Positions 18,106-25,660 of a DNA stretch of 64,000 nt are shown here, piece by piece (position 1 is the first letter of the stretch; each line of letters starts with the position of its first letter). The position numbers and the translations under genes were made by a program. The notes below the pieces were generated by a model that made no database searches, was not told the origin of the DNA, and worked only from the letters and a program-made list of their open reading frames with translations. This stretch comes from Sphingomonas sp. (GTDB taxonomy: Bacteria; Pseudomonadota; Alphaproteobacteria; Sphingomonadales; Sphingomonadaceae): NCBI RefSeq assembly GCF_017745215.1, contig NZ_JAGHZV010000014.1, positions 1 to 64,000 on the forward strand, given 5' to 3'.

Positions 18106-18714
18106 TCAGGCCGCAGTTCGCTCCACCGACCGCGCCAGCATGTCGAAGTGGCGCCGCAGCGCTGCGATCCCGCGGTCGAAATAGGCGACGTCGCGGTGCG
18201 TGCGCGCCTGCATCACCCCGCCTTCCATCGTCGTCAGCACGAACTCGCCGAGCGCCTGGCGGTCGAGGTCGGCGGGCAGCCGGTCCGCGGCCTCCGCGAG
18301 GCAGCGCTCGATCACGCCCACCCAGTTGGTGAAGTTCGCCGCGAGCAGCCCGCGCACCGCGGGATCGGCTTCGTGCAGCTCCAGGGCGAGGCTGCCGATC
18401 GGGCAGCCATAGGCGCAATCGGTGTCGGCGATCGCGGCCCGGTAGCGCGCGAGCAGCGCGAAGATCCGCTCGATCGGATCGTCGACGCCTTGCCACGCCG
18501 GCTCGACCAGCATCGGATAGATGCCGTCGCGATACGCCTCGAGCACCGCGACGAGGATGTCCTGCTTGCCGGGGAAGGCGTGGTAGAGGCTCCCCGAATT
18601 GAGCTGGGTGCGGCTCAATATGTCGGCGACCGACGTCGAATTATAGCCCTTGAGCCAGAACAGCTCCATCGCCGCCAGGACGATCTTCTCGCGCGTGCTC
18701 ATGCCCTTTGCCAT
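18106..18714 (-). CDS. TetR/AcrR family transcriptional regulator
   Basis: 202 residues. Helix-turn-helix seen in ELFWLKGYNSTSVADILSRT and SGSLYHAFPGKQDIL (residues about 17-51). The C-terminal part includes DCAYGCPIGSLALEL and resembles the YxaF/LmrA-like group. A near-perfect 20-bp palindrome sits 5 nt upstream of the ATG. The divergent neighbour is the sterol-desaturase/GMC operon, the likely target. A second start at 18702 (MSTREK) is possible. Confidence 0.9.
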   Translation of the reverse strand: MAKGMSTREKIVLAAMELFWLKGYNSTSVADILSRTQLNSGSLYHAFPGKQDILVAVLEAYRDGIYPMLVEPAWQGVDDPIERIFALLARYRAAIADTDCAYGCPIGSLALELHEADPAVRGLLAANFTNWVGVIERCLAEAADRLPADLDRQALGEFVLTTMEGGVMQARTHRDVAYFDRGIAALRRHFDMLARSVERTAA

Positions 18715-18718
18715 GGCC

Positions 18719-18738
18719 GCTTGATCGATCGTTCAAGC
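18719..18738. promoter_or_regulatory. Probable operator of the TetR regulator
   Basis: GCTTGATCGATCGTTCAAGC is a 20-bp palindrome with a single mismatched pair, directly upstream of the TetR start codon. Position and symmetry fit autorepression. Confidence 0.6.
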
Positions 18739-18786
18739 GGCCCCCGTCAAGCCCGCACGTCAACCCCCCGCCCGGGGGCGGATATT

Positions 18787-18808
18787 TACATCATTGTCAG
18801 TTGATGTA
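18787..18808. promoter_or_regulatory. Second inverted repeat before the sterol desaturase gene
   Basis: TACATCA and TGATGTA surround an 8-nt spacer, 14 nt before the ATG at 18823. It differs from the site at 18719, so it may bind another regulator or form part of the promoter. Confidence 0.45.
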
Positions 18809-18822
18809 GGTTCCGACCCGAG

Positions 18823-19785
18823 ATGAAGCTCGCCGATCCCGTCGCCTATGCGATTCCCGCCTTCGTGGTGCTGATCATCGCGGAGATGTTCATCGCCCGC
18901 GCGCGCGACAAGCGGCGCTACGAGCCGCGCGACACCTTCACCTCGCTGATGCTCGGCCTCGGCAGCCAGGTCGCCGGGCTGCTCACCGGCGGGCTGGTGT
19001 TCGTGATGGCGAGCTGGGTGTGGAAGTTCCGCCTCTTCGACATCGGCTGGCAATGGTATTGGTTCGTCGTCGCCTTCGTGCTCGACGACCTGGCCTATTA
19101 TGTCTTCCACCGCTCGGCGCATCGCGTGCGCTGGTTCTGGGCCAGCCACGTCATCCACCATTCGAGCCAGCATTATAACCTGTCGACCGCGCTGCGGCAG
19201 ACCTGGACGGGCTTCCTCAGCCTCACCTTCCTCTTCCGCCTGCCGCTGTTCCTGATCGGCTTCCCGCCGGCGATGGTGTTCTTCGTCGCGGGGGTGAACC
19301 TGATCTACCAGTTCTGGATCCACACCGAAGTCATCGGCCGGATGCCGCGCTGGTTCGAAGCGGTGATGAACACGCCGTCGCACCACCGCGTCCACCACGC
19401 GACCAACCCGCGCTACCTCGACAGGAACTATGCCGGCGTGTTCATCGTCTGGGACCGGATGTTCGGCAGCTTCGAGCCCGAGCGCGACGACGACCGGCCG
19501 CGCTACGGCATCGTCAAGGACCTCGGCAGCTTCAACCTCGCCTGGGCGGCGTTCCACGAATGGGTGGGGATCGCGAAGGACGTGTGGCGCGCGCCGACGC
19601 TCCGGGCGAAGTGGCTCTACATGGCGGCGCCCCCCGGCTGGAGCCACGACGGCAGCCGCGACACCTCGGAAGTCATCAAGGCGCGCTGGGAAGCGGCGCG
19701 GCAGCAGCGGGAGGATGCGTGGAACAGGCCGACATCGTCGTCATCGGCGCCGGATCCGGAGGCAGCGCCGCCGCGGGCCGCCTGA
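18823..19785 (+). CDS. Sterol desaturase / fatty acid hydroxylase family protein
   Basis: 320 residues. An integral membrane di-iron oxygenase. The histidine boxes are complete: HRSAH, HHSSQH and SHHRVHH, between four to five membrane helices (first at residues about 5-22). Members hydroxylate or desaturate lipids, sterols or carotenoid-like chains. It is first in an operon with the GMC oxidoreductase, whose start lies 67 nt before the end of this gene. The last 25 or so residues are Pro/Ser/Ala-rich and may be a by-product of the overlap. Substrate unknown. Confidence 0.9.
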   Translation: MKLADPVAYAIPAFVVLIIAEMFIARARDKRRYEPRDTFTSLMLGLGSQVAGLLTGGLVFVMASWVWKFRLFDIGWQWYWFVVAFVLDDLAYYVFHRSAHRVRWFWASHVIHHSSQHYNLSTALRQTWTGFLSLTFLFRLPLFLIGFPPAMVFFVAGVNLIYQFWIHTEVIGRMPRWFEAVMNTPSHHRVHHATNPRYLDRNYAGVFIVWDRMFGSFEPERDDDRPRYGIVKDLGSFNLAWAAFHEWVGIAKDVWRAPTLRAKWLYMAAPPGWSHDGSRDTSEVIKARWEAARQQREDAWNRPTSSSSAPDPEAAPPRAA

Positions 19786-21302
19786 GCGAGGACGGCGGGA
19801 CCAGGGTCCTCCTGCTCGAGGCCGGCGGCCGCAACGCCGGGCTCAAGACGATCATGCCCGGCATGATGCCCTTCCAGAACGAAGGCACCAACTGGCGCTT
19901 CGAGACGGTCCCCCAGCCCGGTCTCAACGGCCGCCGCGGCTACCAGCCGCGCGGGCGCGGGCTCGGCGGGTCGAGCGCGATCAACGCGATGCTCTACATC
20001 CGCGGCCATCCCTGGGACTATGACCAATGGGCCGCGCTCGGCTGCACCGGCTGGGGCTGGGACGAGGTGCTGCCCTGGTTCAAGCGCTGCGAGCACAATG
20101 TCCGCGGCGCCGACGCCTTCCACGGCGCCGACGGGCCGCTGTGGGTGAGCGACCAGGACCATGCCCATCCCGGCAGCGCCGCCTTCCTCGAGGCCGCCGC
20201 CTCGCTCCAGATCCCGCTCAACCCCGACTTCAACGGCATGCGCCAGGAAGGCGTCGGCCTCTACCAGGTCACGCAGAAGCGCGGCGAGCGCTGGTCGGCG
20301 GCGCGCGCCTATCTGGGCGATGCCGCGCGCCGGACCAACCTCTCGGTGGTCACCGAAGCGATGGTCGACCGGGTGATCTTCGAGGAGGGCCGCGCGGCCG
20401 GCGTCGCCTATCGCGTCGGCGGCGAGGCGCGCACCGTGCGGGCGAAGCGCGTCATCATGGCCGCGGGCGCCTTCCAGACGCCGCAGCTGATGATGCTCTC
20501 GGGGCTGGGCCCGGGCGAGCATCTCCAGCGCTTCGGCATCCCGGTGGTGCGCGACTGCGCCGCGGTCGGCGCCGGCCTCCAGGACCATATCGACTATACC
20601 GCCGCCTTCGAGACCGGGGGCAGCTTCTTCCTCGGCCACAGCCTCGCGGGCAGCGTGAAGGGGATGGGCTCGATGCTGCGCTGGCTGGCGACGCGCAAGG
20701 GCCGGATGACCACGCCCTATGCCGAGGCGGGCGGCTTCCTCACCACCGATCCCGCCTCGCCGGTGCCCGACGTCCAGCTCCATTTCCTCATCGCGATCGT
20801 CGAGGATCATGGCCGGGTGAAGGTGCAGGGCCACGGCTACAGCTGCCACGCCTGCGTGCTCCGCCCCGAGAGCCGCGGCACGGTGCGGCTCGATTCGCCC
20901 GACGCCGCGGCGCCGCCGGCGATCGACCCCGCGTTCCTGAGCGACCCACGCGATGTCGAGACGCTGAAGCGCGGCGTGCGCGCGATGTACCGCATCCTCG
21001 AGACCCCGCCGATGACCGGCTTCGACGGCCGCGACCGCTATCCGGTCGACCTCACCGACGACGAGGCGCTCGAGGCGCTGATCCGCAACCGCGCCGACAC
21101 CGTCTACCACCCGGTCGGCACGTGCCGGATGGGCGGCGACGCCGAGTCGGTATGCGATCCGCGGCTCAAGGTGCGCGGGGTGGACGGTCTCTACATCGCC
21201 GACGCCTCGGTGATGCCGCGCCTCGTCGGCGGCAACACCAACGCGCCGTCGATCATGATCGGCGAACGCGCCGCCGCCTTCGTGCGCGAGGCGCTCGGCT
21301 AG
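19719..21302 (+). CDS. GMC family oxidoreductase (alcohol dehydrogenase/choline dehydrogenase-like)
   Basis: 527 residues from a GTG at 19719, preceded by GGGAGGAT and lying inside the 3' end of the desaturase gene. FAD-binding GAGSGGSAAAGRL near residue 10; GMC signature 1 region RGLGGSSAINAMLYIRG; signature 2 region GAFQTPQLMMLSGLGP; C-terminal His in YHPVGTCRMG and the Asn in NTNAPSIMIGER. It oxidises a primary alcohol to an aldehyde. With the desaturase/hydroxylase just upstream, a hydroxylation-then-oxidation pathway is plausible (inference). Confidence 0.92.
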   Translation: MEQADIVVIGAGSGGSAAAGRLSEDGGTRVLLLEAGGRNAGLKTIMPGMMPFQNEGTNWRFETVPQPGLNGRRGYQPRGRGLGGSSAINAMLYIRGHPWDYDQWAALGCTGWGWDEVLPWFKRCEHNVRGADAFHGADGPLWVSDQDHAHPGSAAFLEAAASLQIPLNPDFNGMRQEGVGLYQVTQKRGERWSAARAYLGDAARRTNLSVVTEAMVDRVIFEEGRAAGVAYRVGGEARTVRAKRVIMAAGAFQTPQLMMLSGLGPGEHLQRFGIPVVRDCAAVGAGLQDHIDYTAAFETGGSFFLGHSLAGSVKGMGSMLRWLATRKGRMTTPYAEAGGFLTTDPASPVPDVQLHFLIAIVEDHGRVKVQGHGYSCHACVLRPESRGTVRLDSPDAAAPPAIDPAFLSDPRDVETLKRGVRAMYRILETPPMTGFDGRDRYPVDLTDDEALEALIRNRADTVYHPVGTCRMGGDAESVCDPRLKVRGVDGLYIADASVMPRLVGGNTNAPSIMIGERAAAFVREALG

Positions 21303-21310
21303 GGCGACTT

Positions 21311-22165
21311 CTAGGTGAAGTTGCCGGCCACGGTATCGTTCGAGGGTGCCCCGTCGTGCTCGAATTGCTGGAGCAGCACGAACTGGAAGTTGCCGCTGGG
21401 GACGGTGTCGCGACGCCGCGTGAAGCGGACGCCGCAGATCAGCTGGCCGTAGAGCCTCGCCCGATACCAAGTCCCCTTCGGGAAGCCGATGGTGAGTTCG
21501 GCAGGCCTGTTGCCCAGGTCCTCGCGCCAGCCGCCCTGCTGGCCGTGGGTAAGCTGCAACGTGCCGTCACGCTGCAGCGTCCATTGCTCTTCGTCGGACG
21601 TCCAGCTTGTCCATCCCGTCCACAGGCCGGCCGCGCCGGGCAGCTGGGGGCGGAGGCTGCGCTTGTGGAATTTCCTGAGCGCTGTCGAGCAGACCTCGTC
21701 GAGCGACGCGTCCTGGCGCAGCTTGGGCTTGGGCCTGGACTTCGGCTCGTTCCGTGCCAGGTCGTCGATCTTTTCGGCGGCTTCGCCATAGCCGCCCAGA
21801 TACAGAAAGACGGCGCCCACCGTCGTTGCGAGCAGAAGCACGGTAAGCGCGGCATAAAGGGCGCGGCGGTTCGGCTTCGATACGCCGGTCTCGCCCGTGG
21901 CATGCTCGCCGGGATAGCGCTCATGAAGCTCAGGCGATGACTGTCTCGCGGCGAGGAGCACCGCGATCAGGCCGGAGATCACGCCGATGCCGATGCCGGC
22001 CGCGGCAACGATGTTCCAGATCCCGATGTTGGTGTTCGGAAACCAGATCCAAAATTTGTTGATGAGCTTCCCGACGGTTTCCACCAACGCGGAAATCCCG
22101 CCGATCCCCGTTCCGACCGCGCCCACGGCAGTCCAGAACTTCAGCGTCGATACTTTCCTGACCAT
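21311..22165 (-). CDS. Orphan membrane protein with C-terminal Trp-rich domain
   Basis: 284 residues from the ATG at 22165, preceded by a run of G that serves as ribosome site. Hydrophobic segments lie at about residues 9-26, 42-72 and 100-125. A Lys/Arg-rich stretch (NEPKSRPKPKLRQ) follows, then a soluble domain with many Trp (GLWTGWTSWTSDEEQWTLQRD) and a beta-like pattern. No family recognised. Its codons use more A/T-ending and rarer forms than the neighbours, suggesting recent arrival. It lies alone between the GMC gene and the amtB terminator. Confidence 0.65.
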   Translation of the reverse strand: MVRKVSTLKFWTAVGAVGTGIGGISALVETVGKLINKFWIWFPNTNIGIWNIVAAAGIGIGVISGLIAVLLAARQSSPELHERYPGEHATGETGVSKPNRRALYAALTVLLLATTVGAVFLYLGGYGEAAEKIDDLARNEPKSRPKPKLRQDASLDEVCSTALRKFHKRSLRPQLPGAAGLWTGWTSWTSDEEQWTLQRDGTLQLTHGQQGGWREDLGNRPAELTIGFPKGTWYRARLYGQLICGVRFTRRRDTVPSGNFQFVLLQQFEHDGAPSNDTVAGNFT

Positions 22166-22283
22166 GCCCAATCCCCCCAAGGACATCGTGGCACGCAAAC
22201 GCATCCCCGTCGGGACTCGAGCTACCTATCCATTCGGGCAGGAATGTCGCGATCAATATTTTCCGCTTCGGACCATTGCCGGC

Positions 22284-22323
22284 CGAAACAAAAAACGGGC
22301 CGGTGGTCGAAACCACCGGCCCA
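22284..22323 (-). terminator. Rho-independent terminator after amtB
   Basis: On the minus strand GGGCCGGTGG pairs with CCACCGGCCC around a short loop, followed by GTTTTTTGTTT. It lies about 75 nt after the amtB stop. Confidence 0.9.
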
Positions 22324-22396
22324 GTTCATTCCGCAGGAGGAACCTGGGGTGGACGCCGCGCCGTTGAGGAGAGGATTGGCGCGGCGTCCGAGCTCG

Positions 22397-23824
22397 TCAG
22401 TAGTTGTAGGCGCGCTCGCCGTGAGCGTTGATGTCGAGACCCTCGAGTTCGACATCTTCGCTCGGGCGGAGGCCCACGGTGAACTTCAGCAGCAGGAACA
22501 GGACCAGCGAGACGCCGCCCGAGAGGGCGAGCGTGACGCCCACGCCCCACAGCTGGCTGATGATCTGGCCGACCTGGTCGAAGGTGCCCGGCACGGCGGG
22601 GAACTTGGTGTAGTCCACCCAGCCCTGGCCACCGAGCGCCGGGTTGGCGACGATGCCGGTGCCGATCGCGCCGACGATGCCGCCGATGCAGTGGACGCCG
22701 AACACGTCGAGCGAGTCGTCATACTTCAGCAGGTTCTTCACCGTGGTGACGAAGAAGAAGCACACCGGCGAGACGACCAGGCCGAGCACGATCGAGGTCA
22801 TCGGCGCGCCGAAGCCCGCCGCCGGGGTGATCGCGACGAGGCCGGCGACCGCACCCGAGCAGGCGCCGAGGAGCGACGGCTTCTTGTGCACGATCTGCTC
22901 GATCACTGCCCAGCTCACCGCCGCCGCGGCAGTCGCCACGAAGGTGTTGATGAAGGCGAGCGCGGCGAGGCCGTTGGCTTCGAGGTTCGAGCCGGCGTTG
23001 AAGCCGAACCAGCCCACCCACAGCAGCGAGGCGCCGATCATGGTCATGGTCAGCGAGTGCGGCGGCATCGGCTCGGACTTGTAGCCCTTGCGCGGACCGA
23101 TCACGAGGCAGCCCATCAGGCCGGCGATGCCCGCGTTGATGTGCACCACGGTGCCGCCGGCAAAGTCCAGCGCGCCCTTGCCGTAGAGGAAGCCGGTGTC
23201 GGTCGGCGTGTCGGACAGGAAGTCCGGGCCGGCCCAGTACCAGACCATGTGCGCCATCGGGAAATAGACGATCGTCAGCCACGCGACCACGAAGAGGATC
23301 AGCGGCGTGAACTTCACGCGCTCCGCGAAGGCGCCCACGATCAGCGCCGGCGTGATGCAGGCGAAGGTCATCTGGAAGACGACGAAGGCATATTCGGGGA
23401 TGTACACGTTGTTCGAGAAGGTGGCGCCATAGGTTCCGGCGGTCACGCCGTTGAGGAGCACCTTGGAGAAGCCGCCGACGAACGGCGCGAGCGGGCCGGT
23501 GCCGCCCGAGGTGAAGGCCATCGAATAGCCCCAGCAGCACCACACCAGCGCGGCGACCGAGACGATCATGAACACCTGCATCAGCACCGACAGCATGTTC
23601 TTGGTGCGGACGAGGCCGCCGTAGAACAGCGCCAGCGCGGGCACCGACATCAACAGCACCAGTGCCGACGAGATCAGCATCCAGGTGGTGTCGCCCTTGT
23701 TGACCATCAGCGCCTGCTGCTCGACGGTCGGGGCCTTGATCAGGTCCGCCGCCCAGGCAGGCATCGCCGCGAATACCGCAGCGGCGCCGAGCGCGAGCCC
23801 GGCCGTCTTAACTCCTAGCTTCAT
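22397..23824 (-). CDS. amtB: Ammonium transporter
   Basis: 475 residues from the ATG at 23824 (AAGGGGG upstream). A signal sequence (MKLGVKTAGLALGAAAVFA) is followed by an N-terminal extension and then 11 membrane helices. Amt features include GDTTWMLISSALVLLM, ALFYGGLVR, HMVWYW, GTVVHINAGIAGL and HCIGGIVGAIGTG, including the pore histidines. It conducts ammonium across the inner membrane as a trimer. It is the second gene after glnK with a 14-nt gap. Expected to be blocked by GlnK under nitrogen sufficiency. Confidence 0.96.
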   Translation of the reverse strand: MKLGVKTAGLALGAAAVFAAMPAWAADLIKAPTVEQQALMVNKGDTTWMLISSALVLLMSVPALALFYGGLVRTKNMLSVLMQVFMIVSVAALVWCCWGYSMAFTSGGTGPLAPFVGGFSKVLLNGVTAGTYGATFSNNVYIPEYAFVVFQMTFACITPALIVGAFAERVKFTPLILFVVAWLTIVYFPMAHMVWYWAGPDFLSDTPTDTGFLYGKGALDFAGGTVVHINAGIAGLMGCLVIGPRKGYKSEPMPPHSLTMTMIGASLLWVGWFGFNAGSNLEANGLAALAFINTFVATAAAAVSWAVIEQIVHKKPSLLGACSGAVAGLVAITPAAGFGAPMTSIVLGLVVSPVCFFFVTTVKNLLKYDDSLDVFGVHCIGGIVGAIGTGIVANPALGGQGWVDYTKFPAVPGTFDQVGQIISQLWGVGVTLALSGGVSLVLFLLLKFTVGLRPSEDVELEGLDINAHGERAYNY

Positions 23825-23838
23825 TGCAACCCCCTTGC

Positions 23839-24177
23839 TCACAGCGCGGTCTCGTTGGTCTCGCCGGTACGGATGCGCACCGCCTGGCCCAGGTCGAGGA
23901 CGAAGATCTTGCCGTCGCCGATCGCGCCCGTGCTCGCGGCGGCCTGGATGGCCTCCACCGCGCGATCGACCAGGTCGGCGCCGACCGCGACCTCGATCTT
24001 GATCTTGGGCACCATGTTGGTGCTGTACTCGGCGCCGCGATAGATTTCGGTCTGGCCCTTCTGCCGGCCGAAGCCCTTGACCTCGGTCACGGTCATGCCG
24101 GTCACGCCGACCTGCGTCAGCGCTTCCCGAACGTCGTCGAGCTTGAACGGCTTGATGATGGCGATGATCAGCTTCAT
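23839..24177 (-). CDS. glnK: P-II family nitrogen regulatory protein
   Basis: 112 residues, the full length of the family. The T-loop carries the uridylylation site Tyr51 in RGAEYSTN, and the C-terminal signature is TGAIGDGKIFVL. It binds ATP/ADP and 2-oxoglutarate, reports nitrogen status, and docks on AmtB. First gene of glnK-amtB. The sigma-54 promoter at 24216-24231 indicates nitrogen-starvation (NtrC) control. Confidence 0.96.
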   Translation of the reverse strand: MKLIIAIIKPFKLDDVREALTQVGVTGMTVTEVKGFGRQKGQTEIYRGAEYSTNMVPKIKIEVAVGADLVDRAVEAIQAAASTGAIGDGKIFVLDLGQAVRIRTGETNETAL

Positions 24178-24215
24178 TTCGCCCCCTCTGCTGGTTTTAT
24201 CCCGCGAGGAGGATC

Positions 24216-24231
24216 AGCAAGGGGCGTGCCA
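24216..24231 (-). promoter_or_regulatory. Sigma-54 (RpoN) promoter of glnK-amtB
   Basis: On the minus strand TGGCACGCCCCTTGCT matches the consensus TGGCAC-N5-TTGCT exactly, with GG and GC ten bases apart. It is 39 nt before the glnK start codon. No clear NtrC site was picked out upstream. Confidence 0.92.
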
Positions 24232-24316
24232 GAGGCAGGATTCCCACGAATCCGCGATTCCGGACGCAATCAAATGTTACCGGAACGTTAAATTTTGTGC
24301 AGTTGCGAAAGCGTGC

Positions 24317-24517
24317 CTAAATTTCAGGCAGGATTCGCCGCGCTGCGGCAAGATCGTCCTCGTCGACCATCACCCGCACGGGGATGAGCAGGAAACTGCC
24401 GTCGGCGATGCTCGCCCCGGCATCGAAGGCGATCGCGGGGATGCCTTCGCTTTCGAGCCTGGAAACAACGATATGCGCTTCCGGCGCGCTGAAGCGGCCC
24501 AGCTCGACCAATGCCAT
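24317..24517 (-). CDS. DUF2007 family protein
   Basis: 66 residues: MALVELGRFSAPEAHIVVSR, then LESEGIPAIAFD and an acidic tail. This is the small ferredoxin-like domain of DUF2007 (putative signal-transducing protein, P-II-like fold). Its ATG overlaps the stop of the upstream PNPOx-type gene by one base, so the two are coupled. Partner and role unknown. Confidence 0.85.
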   Translation of the reverse strand: MALVELGRFSAPEAHIVVSRLESEGIPAIAFDAGASIADGSFLLIPVRVMVDEDDLAAARRILPEI

Positions 24518-25068
24518 CAGGCGGGCGCCTGGCTGGGGTTGCGCACCGGCAGCCCGTCGATGCTGTGGGTGCGGGACTGATATTTGGCGAAGCGCACCGC
24601 CTCGCCGTGCTTGAGGTGGTATTTGCTCAGCGTCTCGCGCTCGCGGTCGTAGCGCATGTGGGGCACGCCCCAGCCGCACGAGCTCTGCACGCTCTCGACC
24701 GCGACATCGAAGATCTGGCGCGTGCCGGGGAGCAGCGCGAAGTTGCCGGCGAGTTCGCCCCAGCCCGCGTCCTGCGGCAGCACCGGCCTGCCGCGGCCGT
24801 AGAGGCGCAGGATCAGCGCGGGGCTCTCGAAGGCACAGAACATGATGGTGATGCGCCCGTCGGCGAGCAGGTGCGCGTTGGTCTCGTTGCCGGAGCCTGC
24901 GACGTCCAGATACGCGACGCGCCGCTCGCCGAGCACGCGGAAGCAGTCCATCCCCTTGGGGCTGAGGTTGATCCGCGCGTTCCCAGCCGCGGTCGCGACG
25001 AAGAACACCGGCTGGCGCGCGATGAACGCGCGGTGCGGGTCGCTGATCGTTTCGAAGAACTCGGCCAC
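24517..25068 (-). CDS. Pyridoxamine 5'-phosphate oxidase family protein
   Basis: 183 residues from a GTG at 25068, chosen because GGAGG lies 5 nt upstream; the open frame extends further without a good start. Motifs: HRAFIARQPVFFVATAA, INLSPKGMDCFRVL, RITIMFCAFESPALILRLYG. These fit the FMN-binding split barrel of general-stress-type PNPOx proteins. It probably binds FMN or F420-like flavin; no substrate can be named. First gene before DUF2007. Confidence 0.82.
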   Translation of the reverse strand: MAEFFETISDPHRAFIARQPVFFVATAAGNARINLSPKGMDCFRVLGERRVAYLDVAGSGNETNAHLLADGRITIMFCAFESPALILRLYGRGRPVLPQDAGWGELAGNFALLPGTRQIFDVAVESVQSSCGWGVPHMRYDRERETLSKYHLKHGEAVRFAKYQSRTHSIDGLPVRNPSQAPA

Positions 25069-25079
25069 CGCCGCCTCCG

Positions 25080-25117
25080 TTGACGTGCATGGAACATGCG
25101 CATAATCTCTGCGCATG
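25080..25117 (+). promoter_or_regulatory. ccdAB promoter with overlapping operator
   Basis: TTGACG (25080-25085), 17-nt spacer, TAATCT (25103-25108). A perfect inverted repeat CATGCGCA (25095-25102) and TGCGCATG (25110-25117) brackets the -10, and its right arm includes the ccdA ATG. The predicted transcription start is at or next to the A of that ATG. Confidence 0.72.
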
Positions 25118-25360
25118 CGACACGACTCTATTGGTTCGGGCAAGCGCAAGCCAGTCAATCTCTCGCTCGACACCGGCGTGGTCGAGGCGGCGCGAGCGGC
25201 GGGGCTCAATCTGTCGCAGGTCTGCGAGGCGGCGCTGCGCGAAGCGAGCCGCAAGGAACGCGAGCGCGCGTGGCAGGAAGAGAATCGCGAGGCGATCGAA
25301 GCGAACAACGCCTGGGTCGAGAAGCACGGTCTGCCGCTCGCGAAGTACCGCATGTTCTGA
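25115..25360 (+). CDS. ccdA: Antitoxin of CcdA family
   Basis: 81 residues. The N-terminal ribbon-helix-helix (KRKPVNLSLDTGVVEAARAAGLN, in two parts) binds DNA. The acidic C-terminal tail, ending AWVEKHGLPLAKYRMF, matches the CcdB-wrapping region of CcdA. No ribosome site precedes the ATG. The stop overlaps the ccdB start (TGATG). It neutralises CcdB and probably represses its own promoter through the palindrome at 25095-25117. Confidence 0.9.
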   Translation: MRHDSIGSGKRKPVNLSLDTGVVEAARAAGLNLSQVCEAALREASRKERERAWQEENREAIEANNAWVEKHGLPLAKYRMF

Positions 25361-25656
25361 TGGCCAGGTTCGACGTCTACGCGACCGGGGACGGCACCAC
25401 GCTGCTCGACTGCCAGAGCGATATCCTCGCCCATCTCAACACGCGCTTCGTCGTGCCGCTCGCCTATCCCGACGATGCCGTGATGGTCGACCGCCGCCTG
25501 ACCCCGCTGCTCGATATCGGCGGACAGGAGATGCTGATGCTCACCCATTTCGCGTCGAGCATTCCCGTCAACGCCTTGGGCAGACGGACGGGATCCGCGG
25601 CGGGGCAGGAGTTCACGGTCTCCAATGCACTGGACATGCTGATCAGCGGCTATTGA
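25360..25656 (+). CDS. ccdB: Toxin of CcdB family
   Basis: 98 residues. ARFDVYATGDG, LLDCQSDIL, TRFVVPL and the conserved HFASSIPVNALG block place it in CcdB (gyrase poison). The C-terminus reads LDMLISGY, whereas F-plasmid CcdB ends in Trp-Gly-Ile, residues needed for gyrase poisoning. Toxicity is therefore uncertain. It is coupled to ccdA. The pair stands alone on the chromosome, flanked by housekeeping genes. Confidence 0.9.
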   Translation: MARFDVYATGDGTTLLDCQSDILAHLNTRFVVPLAYPDDAVMVDRRLTPLLDIGGQEMLMLTHFASSIPVNALGRRTGSAAGQEFTVSNALDMLISGY

Positions 25657-25660
25657 GCGG

